A DNA stretch of 17,422 bases from an uncultured Azospirillum sp. (GTDB lineage: Bacteria > Pseudomonadota > Alphaproteobacteria > RF32 > CAG-239): positions 1 through 17,422 of the forward strand of contig CABUAP010000009.1 in assembly GCA_902489675.1 (NCBI GenBank), written 5' to 3'. Each line of letters starts with the position of its first letter. Within the stretch, counting starts at the first letter, position 1. Below the pieces are notes generated by a model. That model worked only from the letters and a program-made list of their open reading frames with translations. It was not told the DNA's origin and searched no databases. Both the position numbers and the translations under genes were made by a program. Positions 7,006-15,473 of the stretch are shown piece after piece.

Positions 7006-9483
7006 TTAATACTGGGTTCCGAGCTGGAAGCTTTCACTGTCCGCCGAATTGCCGAAATTTTTGAAATTATCGCGTTCATTTGTTTCCTCGCCGTTATCGG
7101 TATCGGAACTTCCGTTAATAATTCGCTGTCCGGCTTTTTCAAAACTAAAATCGGGTTTGAGCGCTTCGGTAATCACTACTTCATCACCGGGAACCGCCGG
7201 CTTGCCGGTTTTATAGTTAATCCGCACCAGTTTGATGCCGGCGGGGATACGGAACGGGATATCGGGCTGATCTTTCAACGCTTCTTCCATAAAAGCATAG
7301 AAAACCGGCAAGGCCAGACTGGCACCGGTTTCCCAGCGGCCAAGAGAACGAGGTTCATCAAAACCAATATAGGTACCGACGACCAAATCCGGCGAAAATC
7401 CGACAAACCATCCTTCTTTGCTGTCGTTGGTGGTTCCGGTCTTTCCGCCCAAATGCTTTTTCAGCCGACGCAGACGGGCACCGCTGCCGCGAGTGGCCAC
7501 ACCTTCTAAAATTGATGTCATTTGATATGCGGACAAATCGTCAAACAATTGTTCGCGGTTATCAACCAGTTCGGGAACCGGCTGGTTTTCCCAGCGATCA
7601 TAATTGCAGCCAACGCAATCACGGTTATCCTGTTTCAAAATTGTCCGCCCGTAGCGATCCTGCACCCGCTCAATCAAATACGGTTTAATCTTTTTCCCAC
7701 CGTTGACAATCTCTGCATAAGCCGAGGTAAGGTCAATCAAACGCGTTTCTCCGGCGCCAAGCGACATAGACAACAATTCCGGCAAGCGGTCATTAATGCC
7801 GACTTTTTTGGCAAAGGCCGAAATTTTATCCATACCGACATCTTGTGCCAGCCGCACCGTCATCAAATTGCGTGATTTTTCGATCCCCTCGCGCAATGTC
7901 ATCAGACCGTAGAATTTTTTGGTAAAGTTTTCCGGTTTCCATTTCGGCAGCCCTGCCCCCTGATCCAGTACAAAAGGCGCATCCAAGATCAGATCGGTCG
8001 GCGAATAGCCGTTTTCCAACGCGCAGAGATAGACAAACGGCTTAAAAGAAGAACCGGTTTGGCGCCGCGCCTGTGTGGCACGATTGAACTGCGAGCGTTT
8101 GTAAGAATAGCCGCCGACCATTGCCAATACCCGGCCGGTGTGCGGATCAACGGCAATCAGGCCGCCGTCGACATTGGGAACCTGTCGCAGATTATAGGCG
8201 TGTTCGGGCAGCTTTTGTTTTTTAATTTTTTCCTGCTCAATTTTTTCTACCCAGATCACATCACCGGCTTTGAGCACCTCCAGCGCCGATTTGGGAGATT
8301 TGCCGATTCCCTGATTCGGCAAAGTTTTACCGGCCCAGGACAGCACGGAAAGAGGAATGACGCCGCTTTGTCCGTCAACCGTTTTGATCTCTGCCTGCGC
8401 TTTGTTGACCATTGTTACCACCGCTTTTTGCCAGCTTTTTTCCGCACCGACCGGCAACACCGTTTTTTCCAGCGCCGTCATATAATCGCCGTCCAAGGCA
8501 ATATTGGCGGTAGCGCCGCGCCAGCCGTGGCGGCGGTCATATTCCTGCAGCTTTTCCCTAAATACCCGGGTCGCAATCTCCTGCATCCGGGGATCAACGG
8601 TGGTACGGACGATAAGACCGCCCTCGTTCAACGCTTCTTCACCGAATCGCCGTTCAATTTCCCGCCGCGCTTCTTCGCTGAAGTAGTCCGCGTTTTTCAC
8701 AAAACTGTTATCCCGCTCAACCACCGTCAGCGGCTGCGCTTTGGCATTTTCCGCCGCAAATTCGTCGATATAGCCGTCCTCAAGCATCCGGCCGATCACC
8801 CAGTTGCGGCGAGCCACTGCGGCATCATAACGCGTATGCGGGTTGTAATTGTTGGGGCCTTTGGGCAATGCCGCCAAATATGCGGCTTCTTCCAAAGAAA
8901 GCTCTGACAGCGGTTTGTCAAAATAGTTGAGCGCAGCCGCCGCCACACCGTACGAACGGTTACCCAGATAAATTTCGTTCAAATATAATTCCAAAATATG
9001 ATCTTTGCTGAAAGCCTGCTCAATCCGCCAAGACAAAAGCGCTTCTTTGATTTTGCGGACATAAGACACTTCGGAAGTGAGCAAAAAGTTTTTGGCCACC
9101 TGCTGAGTAATGGTTGAAGCCCCCGACGGCCGGCGGCCGCTGCCGATATTTTTGATATTGCGCAAAACAGCGCGGATAATGCCGACATAATCAATTCCCG
9201 AATGGCGGTAAAATTTTTTATCTTCGGCCGCAATAAACGCCTGTTTGACCTGATCGGGGATTTTGCCGACCGGCATAAACAGACGCTGCTCGACTGCATA
9301 TTCTTTTAAAAGCTGCCCGTCACCGGCATATAAGCGGGTTGTAATGGCCGGTTCATACTTTTCCAGCTGGCGGTAATCGGGCAAACTCTGATTAAAGCGC
9401 CACAAATTACACAGCACCACAATGATCAAAATGACCGCAAAAAAGAAAAACGCACTCAGCAAAGAAGACAAAGTTTTGAACAT
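7006..9483 (-). CDS. mrcA: Bifunctional penicillin-binding protein 1A
   Basis: A class A PBP of 825 residues that polymerises glycan strands (GT51 transglycosylase) and crosslinks peptides (transpeptidase). An N-terminal anchor spans about 6-28. GT51 motifs: 'AAEDKKFYRHSG' with the catalytic Glu87, 'GASTITQQVAKNFLL' (about 120-134) and 'ELYLNEIYLG'. The transpeptidase shows SSFK with nucleophile Ser478, SRN at 537-539 and KTGTT at 681. The DCVGC pair near 622-626 resembles an element I recall from alphaproteobacterial PBP1a proteins. The tail after about 780 is polar and low in complexity, as is common. Start: the ATG at 9483 is preferred, with a weak GGG upstream; a TTG 12 nt earlier (9495) has no ribosome-binding site. 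It lies 83 nt after amiC and 23 nt before prfB on the same strand, probably in one operon. Confidence 0.95.
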   Translation of the reverse strand: MFKTLSSLLSAFFFFAVILIIVVLCNLWRFNQSLPDYRQLEKYEPAITTRLYAGDGQLLKEYAVEQRLFMPVGKIPDQVKQAFIAAEDKKFYRHSGIDYVGIIRAVLRNIKNIGSGRRPSGASTITQQVAKNFLLTSEVSYVRKIKEALLSWRIEQAFSKDHILELYLNEIYLGNRSYGVAAAALNYFDKPLSELSLEEAAYLAALPKGPNNYNPHTRYDAAVARRNWVIGRMLEDGYIDEFAAENAKAQPLTVVERDNSFVKNADYFSEEARREIERRFGEEALNEGGLIVRTTVDPRMQEIATRVFREKLQEYDRRHGWRGATANIALDGDYMTALEKTVLPVGAEKSWQKAVVTMVNKAQAEIKTVDGQSGVIPLSVLSWAGKTLPNQGIGKSPKSALEVLKAGDVIWVEKIEQEKIKKQKLPEHAYNLRQVPNVDGGLIAVDPHTGRVLAMVGGYSYKRSQFNRATQARRQTGSSFKPFVYLCALENGYSPTDLILDAPFVLDQGAGLPKWKPENFTKKFYGLMTLREGIEKSRNLMTVRLAQDVGMDKISAFAKKVGINDRLPELLSMSLGAGETRLIDLTSAYAEIVNGGKKIKPYLIERVQDRYGRTILKQDNRDCVGCNYDRWENQPVPELVDNREQLFDDLSAYQMTSILEGVATRGSGARLRRLKKHLGGKTGTTNDSKEGWFVGFSPDLVVGTYIGFDEPRSLGRWETGASLALPVFYAFMEEALKDQPDIPFRIPAGIKLVRINYKTGKPAVPGDEVVITEALKPDFSFEKAGQRIINGSSDTDNGEETNERDNFKNFGNSADSESFQLGTQY

Positions 9484-9566
9484 TTTTATACCCAACAGAT
9501 TATATTATGACACACTCATAACAGTTTTTATCGCAAACGACAACAATATTCTTGTTTTATCAGCGG

Positions 9567-10817
9567 TTAAAACAACGATTTGTGTTTCATGTCTTCAAAA
9601 TAGCGGTCAATCGCTTTGACTGCGGAAGTTGCCAGCTTGCGGCGGTAGCTTTCCTGACGCAGCAAGCGTTCTTCATTTTTATTGGAAAGATACCCCATTT
9701 CCAGCAATACGGAAGGAATATCGGGCGCTTTCAGCACCGCAAAACCGGCGAACCGATGCGTATCGCTGATCAATTTAACCGATTTGCGCATCTCGTCCAC
9801 CAGGCATTTGGCAAATTCGGAAGACCGATTGCGCGTTTCGCGCTGAGCAAGAGAAATCAACACATCACTCACTTCTTTGGACTGCTCAACCAGATTAAGC
9901 CCGCTGATAACGTCCGCCTTATTTTCGCGCTCGGCCAGCGCCGCCGCTTCTTTATCTGATGCCGTTTCCGACAATGTATAAACAGAAAGCCCCGTGGCGC
10001 TTCGGTTCAAGGCAGAATCGGCGTGTACCGACATAAACAGGTCAGCTTTATGTTTGCGGGCAATCTCCACCCGCTTGCGCAACGGAATAAAAATATCGGT
10101 GCTGCGGGTCAGATAAACTTTATATTTTCCCTTACGATCCAGCTGCCGTTTCAGTTCTTTAGCCATTGCCAGCGTGATATTTTTTTCGTGCACGCCGGAA
10201 TAACCGATCGCTCCCGGATCATGACCGCCGTGACCGGCATCGATAACCACGATTTTTTTGGCATTTGCGGCTTTGGGTTTGGGCGTTGCATCAATTGCAA
10301 CCGATTGCGAGCTGCCGGTCGACAGACTTTTATTTCCGTAAGCATTGTCAATTCCGGCCTTTTGCCTGAACTCACGTTCCGAAGCAACCGTTACGTCAAT
10401 TGCCAGCCGCCATTTAAAAGTGGACTGCGGCGGCAGCATGAAAACTTTTTTTACCACAACCGGCTTAAGCAAATCAAAAACGATCCGGGTTTTGGCATCC
10501 TGAATATCGCCGACTCTTACCCGGCCGACCAGATTATTTTTATCTTTTGTTTTTTCCAGCGCTTTGCCGACATAAACGTTTTTGGTGTCCACCACCAGCC
10601 GTTTCGGCCCGTCAAGCAGAAAAACATTGTAATCAAACTCAGAATCGGCATCAAGAACGATGCGAACGCTGCCGATCCCCTGCCCGATCCGGAGCCCGCT
10701 GACCCGCCCGGCAGCCTCAGCCTTGGATAGATACGGAAAAGCAGCCGACAAAATTCCCATTGTCAACACCAGCATACAACGGCAGCACAAAGCTGTTATC
10801 TTGGTCAATATACTCAT
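9567..10817 (-). CDS. amiC: N-acetylmuramoyl-L-alanine amidase with AMIN domain
   Basis: A periplasmic zinc amidase that cuts the amide bond between muramic acid and the stem peptide, used in separating daughter cells. From the chosen start (416 aa): signal peptide to about residue 35 (SKAEA), AMIN domain about 36-145 (localises AmiC-type enzymes to the septum), a short linker, and an Amidase_3 domain from about 187 to the end. Zinc ligands His196 (DAGHGG), Glu211 (HEKN) and His265 (SVHAD), and the catalytic Glu373 (LLEMGYLSN) are all in place. The ATG at 10817 is chosen because it directly begins the signal peptide and lies about 24 nt beyond the expected start point of a perfect TATAAT -10 element. 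An earlier in-frame ATG (10886) lies upstream of that element and has no ribosome-binding site. The gene is divergent from rne and heads the mrcA-prfB series. Confidence 0.93.
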   Translation of the reverse strand: MSILTKITALCCRCMLVLTMGILSAAFPYLSKAEAAGRVSGLRIGQGIGSVRIVLDADSEFDYNVFLLDGPKRLVVDTKNVYVGKALEKTKDKNNLVGRVRVGDIQDAKTRIVFDLLKPVVVKKVFMLPPQSTFKWRLAIDVTVASEREFRQKAGIDNAYGNKSLSTGSSQSVAIDATPKPKAANAKKIVVIDAGHGGHDPGAIGYSGVHEKNITLAMAKELKRQLDRKGKYKVYLTRSTDIFIPLRKRVEIARKHKADLFMSVHADSALNRSATGLSVYTLSETASDKEAAALAERENKADVISGLNLVEQSKEVSDVLISLAQRETRNRSSEFAKCLVDEMRKSVKLISDTHRFAGFAVLKAPDIPSVLLEMGYLSNKNEERLLRQESYRRKLATSAVKAIDRYFEDMKHKSLF

Positions 10818-10847
10818 TACCGTTTCTGTTTTACCATAGTTTTGATA

Positions 10848-10877
10848 ATTATAAATAACACTTATTACCAATCTGTT
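10848..10877 (-). promoter_or_regulatory. Candidate amiC promoter
   Basis: A perfect TATAAT hexamer reads on the minus strand at 10853-10848, about 31 nt above the chosen amiC ATG. The -35 region at 17-18 nt spacing (ACAGAT or AACAGA) is a poor match; a TTAACA occurs at 20 nt. The call rests mainly on the -10. Confidence 0.35.
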
Positions 10878-10909
10878 AAAAAACATAAATAAAAAAATAA
10901 AATTTCGGG

Positions 10910-10936
10910 TTGTAATTTTGAGTAAGCCGGTATATT
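10910..10936 (+). promoter_or_regulatory. Candidate rne promoter
   Basis: TTGTAA at 10910-10915 and TATATT at 10931-10936 with a short 15-nt spacer. If used, transcription would begin near 10943 and give rne a leader of about 390 nt, close to the roughly 360-nt leader known for E. coli rne. The spacing is suboptimal, so other start points within the leader remain possible. Confidence 0.3.
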
Positions 10937-10942
10937 GTCAGT

Positions 10943-11334
10943 ATCGGCCGGATGCTTTTTAACCGGCATGAGGGTGTTTATGACTTGAGAAGAAAGATTT
11001 TTTTATCCTCGTGTTTTGGTTGCCGCCGTTTTTCACAGAGAAAAGCGTGCCTGTGCGTCCCGGCTCAAATGAGGTTTAGACCGGATAGAGATTCTGATTT
11101 GCGGATACGCTAAATAATAAACAAGCAAAAAACCGTTTATCCGCGGATCACGGAACAGGAAAGTTCTGAAGTTTGAAGGCCGGAGAGCAAAAGCTCCGGC
11201 AATACGGCACAGCCCGGCGGAAAATGATCATCCGCTATCGGCAGTGTATTTCCTGCTTTTCTTTATGCAATTTCTCTCCGAATGCAATAATTATTTCCGC
11301 CGATCACGGCGGATTGAACGGAGTTTATAAAAAT
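10943..11334 (+). promoter_or_regulatory. Long structured 5' leader of rne
   Basis: About 390 nt without a convincing gene lie between the candidate promoter and the RNase E start. Inverted repeats: GCCGG/CCGGC (10947-10951 with 10963-10967); CCGG/CCGG enclosing CTC-AAAT-GAG (11060-11084); GCGGATA/TATCCGC (11101-11107 with 11138-11144); GCCGGAG/CTCCGGC with loop AGCAAAAG (11179-11200); and TCCGCCG/CGGCGGA with loop ATCA (11296-11313). None is followed by a T-run, so they are not terminators. The last ends seven bases before the GGAG ribosome-binding site (11320-11323). Known background: RNase E of E. coli represses itself through hairpins in its leader. A similar role here is inference. Confidence 0.5.
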
Positions 11335-13992
11335 ATGACCAAAAGAATGCTTATCGACGATACTCAGCCCGAAGAAACCCGTGTTGTTGTCGTCAACGGC
11401 AACAAACTCGAAGATGTCGAATTCGAATCCAGCAGCCGTAAACAAATCAAAGGCAATGTTTATCTGGCAAAAGTTATGAGGATAGAACCCTCGCTGCAGG
11501 CCGCGTTTGTCGATTACGGCGGCAACCGTCACGGCTTTCTCGCGTTTGGCGAAATTCATCCCGATTATTATCATATTGACGACAAAACCATGGCCGAGCT
11601 GGAAAAAGAAGTCGACACCATGATCGAAAACAAAAAACAGGCGATTAAAGAACGGGAACTGGAACGTGCCAGAATCCGCGAAGAAAAGGCTCTGAAACGC
11701 GCTCAGCGTCTGGAACAGGAAGCCGCAGAAGCCCGTGCTCGGGTGGAAGCCGAAAAAGCGGCTGCCGAAAATAATGCCGAACCGGCTGCCACCTCAGACA
11801 ACGCCCCTCAACCAGAGGCAGAACAAAGCGAAAACAACCAACCGGCAGAGCCGATTGCCAACGAAGAAAAAGAAGCAGGCGAAGAACTCCCGTTGCCCGA
11901 AACAGCCACACCTGCCGAAACCGTTGAGCAACAAAACAGCGGCGAGGATGAACCGAAGAAAAAAGGCAAGACTGCCGGCAGACGCCGCGGACGCCGTCCC
12001 AAAGCGGCCAAAGAAGCCGAAACTGTCACCGCTGAAAACGTTGTCGAAGCGACTGCAAAATCCGAAAAAGCGCCGGAAACATCAACTGTTACTACCGAGA
12101 AAGAAGCAGAGGAAACAAAGAAAGAACCGGTAAAAACTTTGGCTGCATCTACCGGTACCAATGAAGACCGAATCGTTGAAAAAGATAATGACGTATGTGA
12201 AAATTGCCGTGAAAACGATGAGGAAGACACGGAAGAAGAAACAGCCGTTGCTTCCGGTATGGACAACGGCAGCGATGACGAAATTGCCGCCGATGACGAT
12301 GATGACAGCGAATATGATTTTGAAATTCAGAAAAAACTGATTTTGATGCGCAAATTGTTCCATCAGAGCAAAATTCAGGACGTGATCAAAGAAGGGCAGA
12401 TTTTGCTGGTACAGGTCGTTAAAGAAGAGCGCGGAAACAAAGGCGCCGCCCTGACAACATATTTGTCGCTGGCCGGTCGTTACTGTGTGCTGATGCCCAA
12501 CCGCATCAAAAGCGGCGGCGTTTCGCGCAAAATCACCAATGTTTCTGACCGCAAACGCTTAAAAAGCATTATCAAAGAGCTGCCGATTTCAAGCGATATG
12601 TCATTGATTGTGCGTACCGCCGGCGAAGAAAAGACCAAATCGGATATCGTGCGCGATTACAACTATCTGATCCGCACTTGGGAACAAATCAGGCTTGATG
12701 CCCTCAAAAACAGCGCTCCGACATTGATTTATGAAGAAGGCAACCTGATCAAACGGGCTTTGCGCGATATGTTCACCAAAGAAATTTCGGAAATCATTAT
12801 CGACGGCAACAATGCCTATCAGGCAGCACGCAATTTTATGAAAATTCTGTCGCCGCACAGCATGAAAAAGTTGAAATCCTGCAAGCCCAACGATATTCCG
12901 CTTTTCCAGCGTTTTCAAATTGAAGGACAGCTGGATAAACTGCACGACACCAACGTGCAATTGGAATCGGGCGGTTATCTGGTAATTAATCCGACCGAAG
13001 CGCTGGTTTCGATTGACGTTAACTCGGGCCGCGCCACTAAGGAAAAAGATTTGGAAGAAACAGCGCTTAAAACCAATCTGGAAGCGGCGGATGAAATCGC
13101 CAAACAGCTCAGAATGCGCAATTTGGCAGGTTTGGTAGTCATCGACTTTATTGATATGGATGAACAAAAAAACAATCTGGCAATCGAAAAGCGGATGAAA
13201 GAAGCAATGAAAAAAGACCGCGCCCGCGTGCAGATCGGCAAAATGAGCTGCTTCGGTCTGCTTGAAATTTCCCGCCAGCGGATGCACTCTTCGTTTTTTG
13301 AAAGCAATTATCAAGTTTGCCCGCACTGCCACGGGCGCGGTATTATCCGGACAATCGAATCGGGGGCAGTATCAATTTTGCGTACGATTGAAGAAGAAGG
13401 CATTAAAGGGCGTTCTTCCAAAATTACCGTTTCTCTGCCGCGAGACGTTGCCGTTTACCTCTTAAACCAAAAACGGACGGAACTGGTAACTATTGAGCAG
13501 CGTTACAAAATGCAAATTATTATTTGCGCCGATGAAAGCGTTAAAAATATCGCCGATTTCAGAATTGAACGCGTCAAAGCCGTCAAACACGTTGCCGAGG
13601 AAAATGTTCGGGAAATAAAAAACGCTTATGAGGAAGCTCCGGCAGACGAAAGCAGCGAAGACGAGATCAACGAAAGCCCGGCAGCTAACGAAAATGAGCC
13701 GGAAACCAATGAAAGCGAAAATATCGGTGCCGAAAATAATACCGAAGAAGCAAACGGCGGATACTGCCGCAGAGGCGGCAGACGTGATCGCCGCAACCGT
13801 TTTGACCGTCGGCGCGGCAACAGACGCCGTCAGGAAGACGCTCCAGCTGTCGGCGAAAAACCGGCACGGGAAGAACCGGTGATCTTGTATAACAGCCACG
13901 AAACGACTACATCTGCCGGTAACAGTACCGAAGATGAAAACAAACCGGAAAAAAGGAAAGTCGCATGGTGGAAAAAGCTTATCAACGGATAA
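11335..13992 (+). CDS. rne: Ribonuclease E
   Basis: Single-strand endoribonuclease central to mRNA decay and rRNA/tRNA maturation; 885 residues. The N-terminus 'MTKRMLIDDTQPEETRVVVV' is typical of alphaproteobacterial RNase E and fixes the start at 11335, with GGAG 11 nt upstream; the frame stays open upstream to 11173 but that part is not family-like. The S1 domain (about 36-390) is split by an insertion at about 85-345: a charged coiled-coil-like stretch, Pro/Ala/Glu-rich sequence, a basic patch (about 208-224), a CENC pair (288-291) and an acidic run (DDDDD about 320-324). The DNase I-like core has the metal ligands Asp561 and Asp604, 43 apart as in E. coli (303/346), and the zinc-link CPHC (662/665), 58 further on as in E. 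coli. The tail is acidic, then Arg-rich (812-832), and ends in WWKK. The usual degradosome scaffold is short. It is divergent from amiC. Confidence 0.97.
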   Translation: MTKRMLIDDTQPEETRVVVVNGNKLEDVEFESSSRKQIKGNVYLAKVMRIEPSLQAAFVDYGGNRHGFLAFGEIHPDYYHIDDKTMAELEKEVDTMIENKKQAIKERELERARIREEKALKRAQRLEQEAAEARARVEAEKAAAENNAEPAATSDNAPQPEAEQSENNQPAEPIANEEKEAGEELPLPETATPAETVEQQNSGEDEPKKKGKTAGRRRGRRPKAAKEAETVTAENVVEATAKSEKAPETSTVTTEKEAEETKKEPVKTLAASTGTNEDRIVEKDNDVCENCRENDEEDTEEETAVASGMDNGSDDEIAADDDDDSEYDFEIQKKLILMRKLFHQSKIQDVIKEGQILLVQVVKEERGNKGAALTTYLSLAGRYCVLMPNRIKSGGVSRKITNVSDRKRLKSIIKELPISSDMSLIVRTAGEEKTKSDIVRDYNYLIRTWEQIRLDALKNSAPTLIYEEGNLIKRALRDMFTKEISEIIIDGNNAYQAARNFMKILSPHSMKKLKSCKPNDIPLFQRFQIEGQLDKLHDTNVQLESGGYLVINPTEALVSIDVNSGRATKEKDLEETALKTNLEAADEIAKQLRMRNLAGLVVIDFIDMDEQKNNLAIEKRMKEAMKKDRARVQIGKMSCFGLLEISRQRMHSSFFESNYQVCPHCHGRGIIRTIESGAVSILRTIEEEGIKGRSSKITVSLPRDVAVYLLNQKRTELVTIEQRYKMQIIICADESVKNIADFRIERVKAVKHVAEENVREIKNAYEEAPADESSEDEINESPAANENEPETNESENIGAENNTEEANGGYCRRGGRRDRRNRFDRRRGNRRRQEDAPAVGEKPAREEPVILYNSHETTTSAGNSTEDENKPEKRKVAWWKKLING

Positions 13993-14006
13993 TTTCTTTT
14001 TCGACA

Positions 14007-15353
14007 ATGATTAAAAAACTGGCAGGCAGTTTCGTGCTGCTGTCAGTTTTTTTAAATTGCGGAACGGCGCGGGCGATTTCTCTGATTTCTGACGAGGAAA
14101 CCGAAATATTTCTGCACCAGACTTTGCGGCCGATTTTTCATGCTGCCGGCGTATCCTTTCATCCGGGACAGATTTATATTGTCAACGATCGTGAGTTAAA
14201 CGCATTTGTCACCGACGGCAATCGGATGTTTGTCAATATCGGCACCATTACCGCCGCAGACAGCCAAAACGAGTTGACCGGCGTGCTGGCGCACGAAACC
14301 GGACATATCCAGGGCGGTCATATTATGCGTCATAAAATCAAATCGCGCGAGGTGCAAAGCATCAGTTTGGCTTCGATGCTGGTCGGCGGTTTGGCCGGGC
14401 TGGCGGCCGGACGTGCAGATTTGAGCATTGCGGCCATTCTCGGTTCACAAAGTTCTGCAATCAATTCGATGCTTTCCTATCAGATCAGCGAAGAACAAAG
14501 CGCAGACGAAGCGGCTATCAGCTTATTGAAAAAAATTAATCAATCGCCGGCAGGGATGCTTGATTTTCTGAAAAAGATTAAGCAGCGCAACAAAATGCAA
14601 GGTATTGCCGAGCGTGATTATTACCGCACTCACCCGTTGACAGATGAGCGGATTTCCTTTGTCGAAAAAGCGGCAAGAGAATCGCTGGCACCGGCACAGG
14701 GGGCACAAGAAGAAGAATTTCAGCGTATCAAAGCCAAATTGTTTGCCTATACCGAAGAGCCAAAACAAACTTTGCTCAAATATCCGGCAAGCGACCGTTC
14801 TGTTCCCGCCCGTTATGCCCGCGCCATTGCCCGCTTTAAGCAACTGAAAATGAAAGAAGCCTTAGCCGAAATTGACAGTCTGATTCAAGAAGAACCTCAA
14901 AACCCTTATTTTTATGAGTTAAAAGGACAGATGATGCTGGAAACGGGAAAAGTAGCCGAAGCCGTTAAAATTTATCGGCAGGCACTTAAACTGCAGCCGT
15001 CTTCATCTTTGTTCAAGCTCAATTTGTCACAAGCCATGCTCGAAAATAATCCCACCCCGGCGGAACTGAAAGAAGTTGTCCGAATGCTTAATCAGGTTCT
15101 GATTTACAATCCGGGAAGCTATGCCTGGCTGCTTTTGGCCAGAGCTTACGGCTCACTAAACGATATGGCCAATTCCAATTATGCGGCGGCAGAGTTTTCT
15201 TTTCTCGGCGGAGATGCGGGGATGGCTCGGCGACAAGCAGAAAATGCTCTGCAGAACAATCCGTCCTCCGCTTTACGCCTTAAAATCGAAGATTTACTGC
15301 TTAGGATCAAGCAATTGGAAAAAGAAGAGCCGTCCAATGGGCGCCGACGCTGA
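14007..15353 (+). CDS. Periplasmic M48 zinc metalloprotease with TPR-like tail (BepA-like)
   Basis: A 448-residue secreted protease. A textbook signal peptide (MIKK, hydrophobic core, cut after TARA near residue 23) precedes an M48 domain with HETGH at 96-100 and the third zinc ligand Glu163 in 'SEEQSADEAA'. A hydrophobic Gly/Ala-rich segment about 120-150 lies between them, as in BepA/YfgC. Residues about 300-440 form TPR-like helical repeats ('YELKGQMMLETGKVAEAVKIYRQALKLQP'). Known relatives degrade or assist stalled outer-membrane proteins such as LptD; that role here is inferred. Start: the ATG at 14007 gives the compact signal peptide but lacks a ribosome-binding site. An in-frame ATG at 13965, inside the end of rne, has AGGA seven bases upstream and would add 14 residues, so either is possible. 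It lies 14 nt after rne and is probably co-transcribed with it. Confidence 0.9.
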   Translation: MIKKLAGSFVLLSVFLNCGTARAISLISDEETEIFLHQTLRPIFHAAGVSFHPGQIYIVNDRELNAFVTDGNRMFVNIGTITAADSQNELTGVLAHETGHIQGGHIMRHKIKSREVQSISLASMLVGGLAGLAAGRADLSIAAILGSQSSAINSMLSYQISEEQSADEAAISLLKKINQSPAGMLDFLKKIKQRNKMQGIAERDYYRTHPLTDERISFVEKAARESLAPAQGAQEEEFQRIKAKLFAYTEEPKQTLLKYPASDRSVPARYARAIARFKQLKMKEALAEIDSLIQEEPQNPYFYELKGQMMLETGKVAEAVKIYRQALKLQPSSSLFKLNLSQAMLENNPTPAELKEVVRMLNQVLIYNPGSYAWLLLARAYGSLNDMANSNYAAAEFSFLGGDAGMARRQAENALQNNPSSALRLKIEDLLLRIKQLEKEEPSNGRRR

Positions 15354-15406
15354 TCCACCCTAAACTAAAAATTGAATTTATTTAAATTTTATACCCATAT
15401 TGTTTT

Positions 15407-15446
15407 GGGGCAGATAATTTTACTTGTAATCCCCCCTCTCTTTCTT
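15407..15446 (+). terminator. Weak terminator candidate after the rne-M48 pair
   Basis: GGGG-CA-GAT pairs with ATC-CCCC around an approximately 13-nt loop, followed by a pyrimidine run (CCTCTCTTTCTTT). The stem is short and bulged and the tail is mixed C/T, so this is a weak candidate. It also overlaps the promoter candidate at 15424-15452. Confidence 0.25.
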
Positions 15447-15452
15447 TATGAT
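15424..15452 (+). promoter_or_regulatory. Sigma70-like promoter in the M48-XRE gap
   Basis: TTGTAA (15424-15429), exactly 17 nt spacer, TATGAT (15447-15452). Each hexamer departs from consensus at two positions or fewer, and the spacing is ideal. Transcription would begin near 15459 and enter a stretch with no confident gene (a weak reading frame and a folded element). Confidence 0.45.
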
Positions 15453-15473
15453 ATTTTTTAAGTGTTAGGTTTT

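Noticed and set aside
8059..8907. 282-codon open frame antisense to mrcA
   Set aside because: It lies fully inside the well-supported PBP1a gene; the product is His/Arg/Phe-rich without domain features, as expected from the reverse of a coding strand.
11179..11200. Strong hairpin as an intrinsic terminator upstream of rne
   Set aside because: No T-run follows on the plus strand (AATACGG) or on the minus strand, so a leader structure is more likely.
11173..11334. N-terminal extension of RNase E by 54 codons
   Set aside because: The TTG at 11173 lacks a ribosome-binding site and the extension crosses two strong hairpins; the family N-terminus begins at 11335 behind GGAG.
12601..13332. 243-codon open frame antisense to the rne catalytic core
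   Set aside because: The opposite strand encodes the conserved RNase E active site; this is a shadow frame.
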